Below are positions 5,640 to 6,494 of a stretch of 6,494 nt of DNA, in pieces. The notes beneath the pieces were generated by a model. It was given only the letters and a program-made list of their open reading frames with translations. It had not been told where the DNA came from and ran no database searches. The DNA comes from Brevundimonas sp. (GTDB taxonomy: Bacteria > Pseudomonadota > Alphaproteobacteria > Caulobacterales > Caulobacteraceae): the NCBI GenBank assembly GCA_024711185.1, contig JANJTI010000311.1:1-6494 (forward strand). The letters are read 5' to 3'. Position numbers and translations under genes: made by a program. Numbering within the stretch: position 1 is the first letter of the stretch; every line of letters starts with the position of its first letter.

Positions 5640-5688
5640 ACGAGGCTCGTCCGGTTGAGCCGGAAGAATGGCCCGAGATGCCAAAAGG

Positions 5689-5700
5689 GCCGTTAACGGC
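5689..5700. repeat. Perfect 12-base palindrome between the two peptidase genes
   Basis: GCCGTTAACGGC is a perfect inverted repeat without a spacer, lying just after the aminopeptidase stop (5706) and before the NlpC/P60 start. Without a loop it cannot form a stable RNA hairpin at full length, and no T tract follows on either strand, so it is not an intrinsic terminator. It could bind a dimeric regulator or be chance. Confidence 0.4.
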
Positions 5701-5705
5701 TGCGA

Positions 5706-6494
<789 letters not shown>

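Noticed and set aside
5640..5684. TTG at 5684 as start of the NlpC/P60 gene
   Set aside because: No ribosome-binding site precedes it and the added 15 residues show no family likeness; the TTG at 5639 has GGACGAG at suitable spacing. It remains possible.

Overview
The window is uniformly GC-rich DNA carrying ordinary chromosomal housekeeping genes of a Gram-negative bacterium. The protein sequences, the Kdo (lipopolysaccharide) enzyme and the pairing of a small SRP RNA with dnaX point to an alphaproteobacterium, most likely of the Caulobacterales (a Brevundimonas- or Caulobacter-like genus). The genus is inferred from memory of homologues, not from a search. I see no mobile element, CRISPR array, tRNA, rRNA or horizontally acquired island.

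Left part, minus strand: the 4.5S/SRP RNA gene (ffs, about 2205 to 2110) is followed by dnaX (2052 to 169), the tau/gamma subunit of the DNA polymerase III clamp loader. After a 23-base gap comes the start of an unrecognised gene (145 to beyond the left edge). DnaX has two notable traits. The zinc-binding cysteines are missing from its ATPase domain. A glycine-rich tract follows domain III, which is the kind of sequence that in Caulobacter makes ClpXP stop and leave a gamma-like fragment.

Middle part: nudC (2262 to 3194, plus strand; NADH pyrophosphatase/deNADding enzyme) diverges from ffs and converges on kdsB (3913 to 3191, minus strand; CMP-Kdo synthetase). Both genes end in the same four bases, CTAG. 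kdsB diverges across a 138-base spacer from a membrane-anchored c-type cytochrome (4052 to 4792, plus strand). That gene ends in a strong intrinsic terminator at 4814-4843.

Right part, minus strand: an M17 leucyl aminopeptidase (enters from the right edge, ends at 5706) is followed after a short gap by an NlpC/P60-family peptidase with an SH3b-like domain (about 5639 to 4860). The two probably form an operon and may act on peptides, possibly cell-wall peptides.

The window looks like core genome. The best leads are sequence variants within known families (DnaX, NlpC/P60, NudC, the cytochrome tail) and compact gene junctions. I did not find a convincing undescribed multi-gene system.
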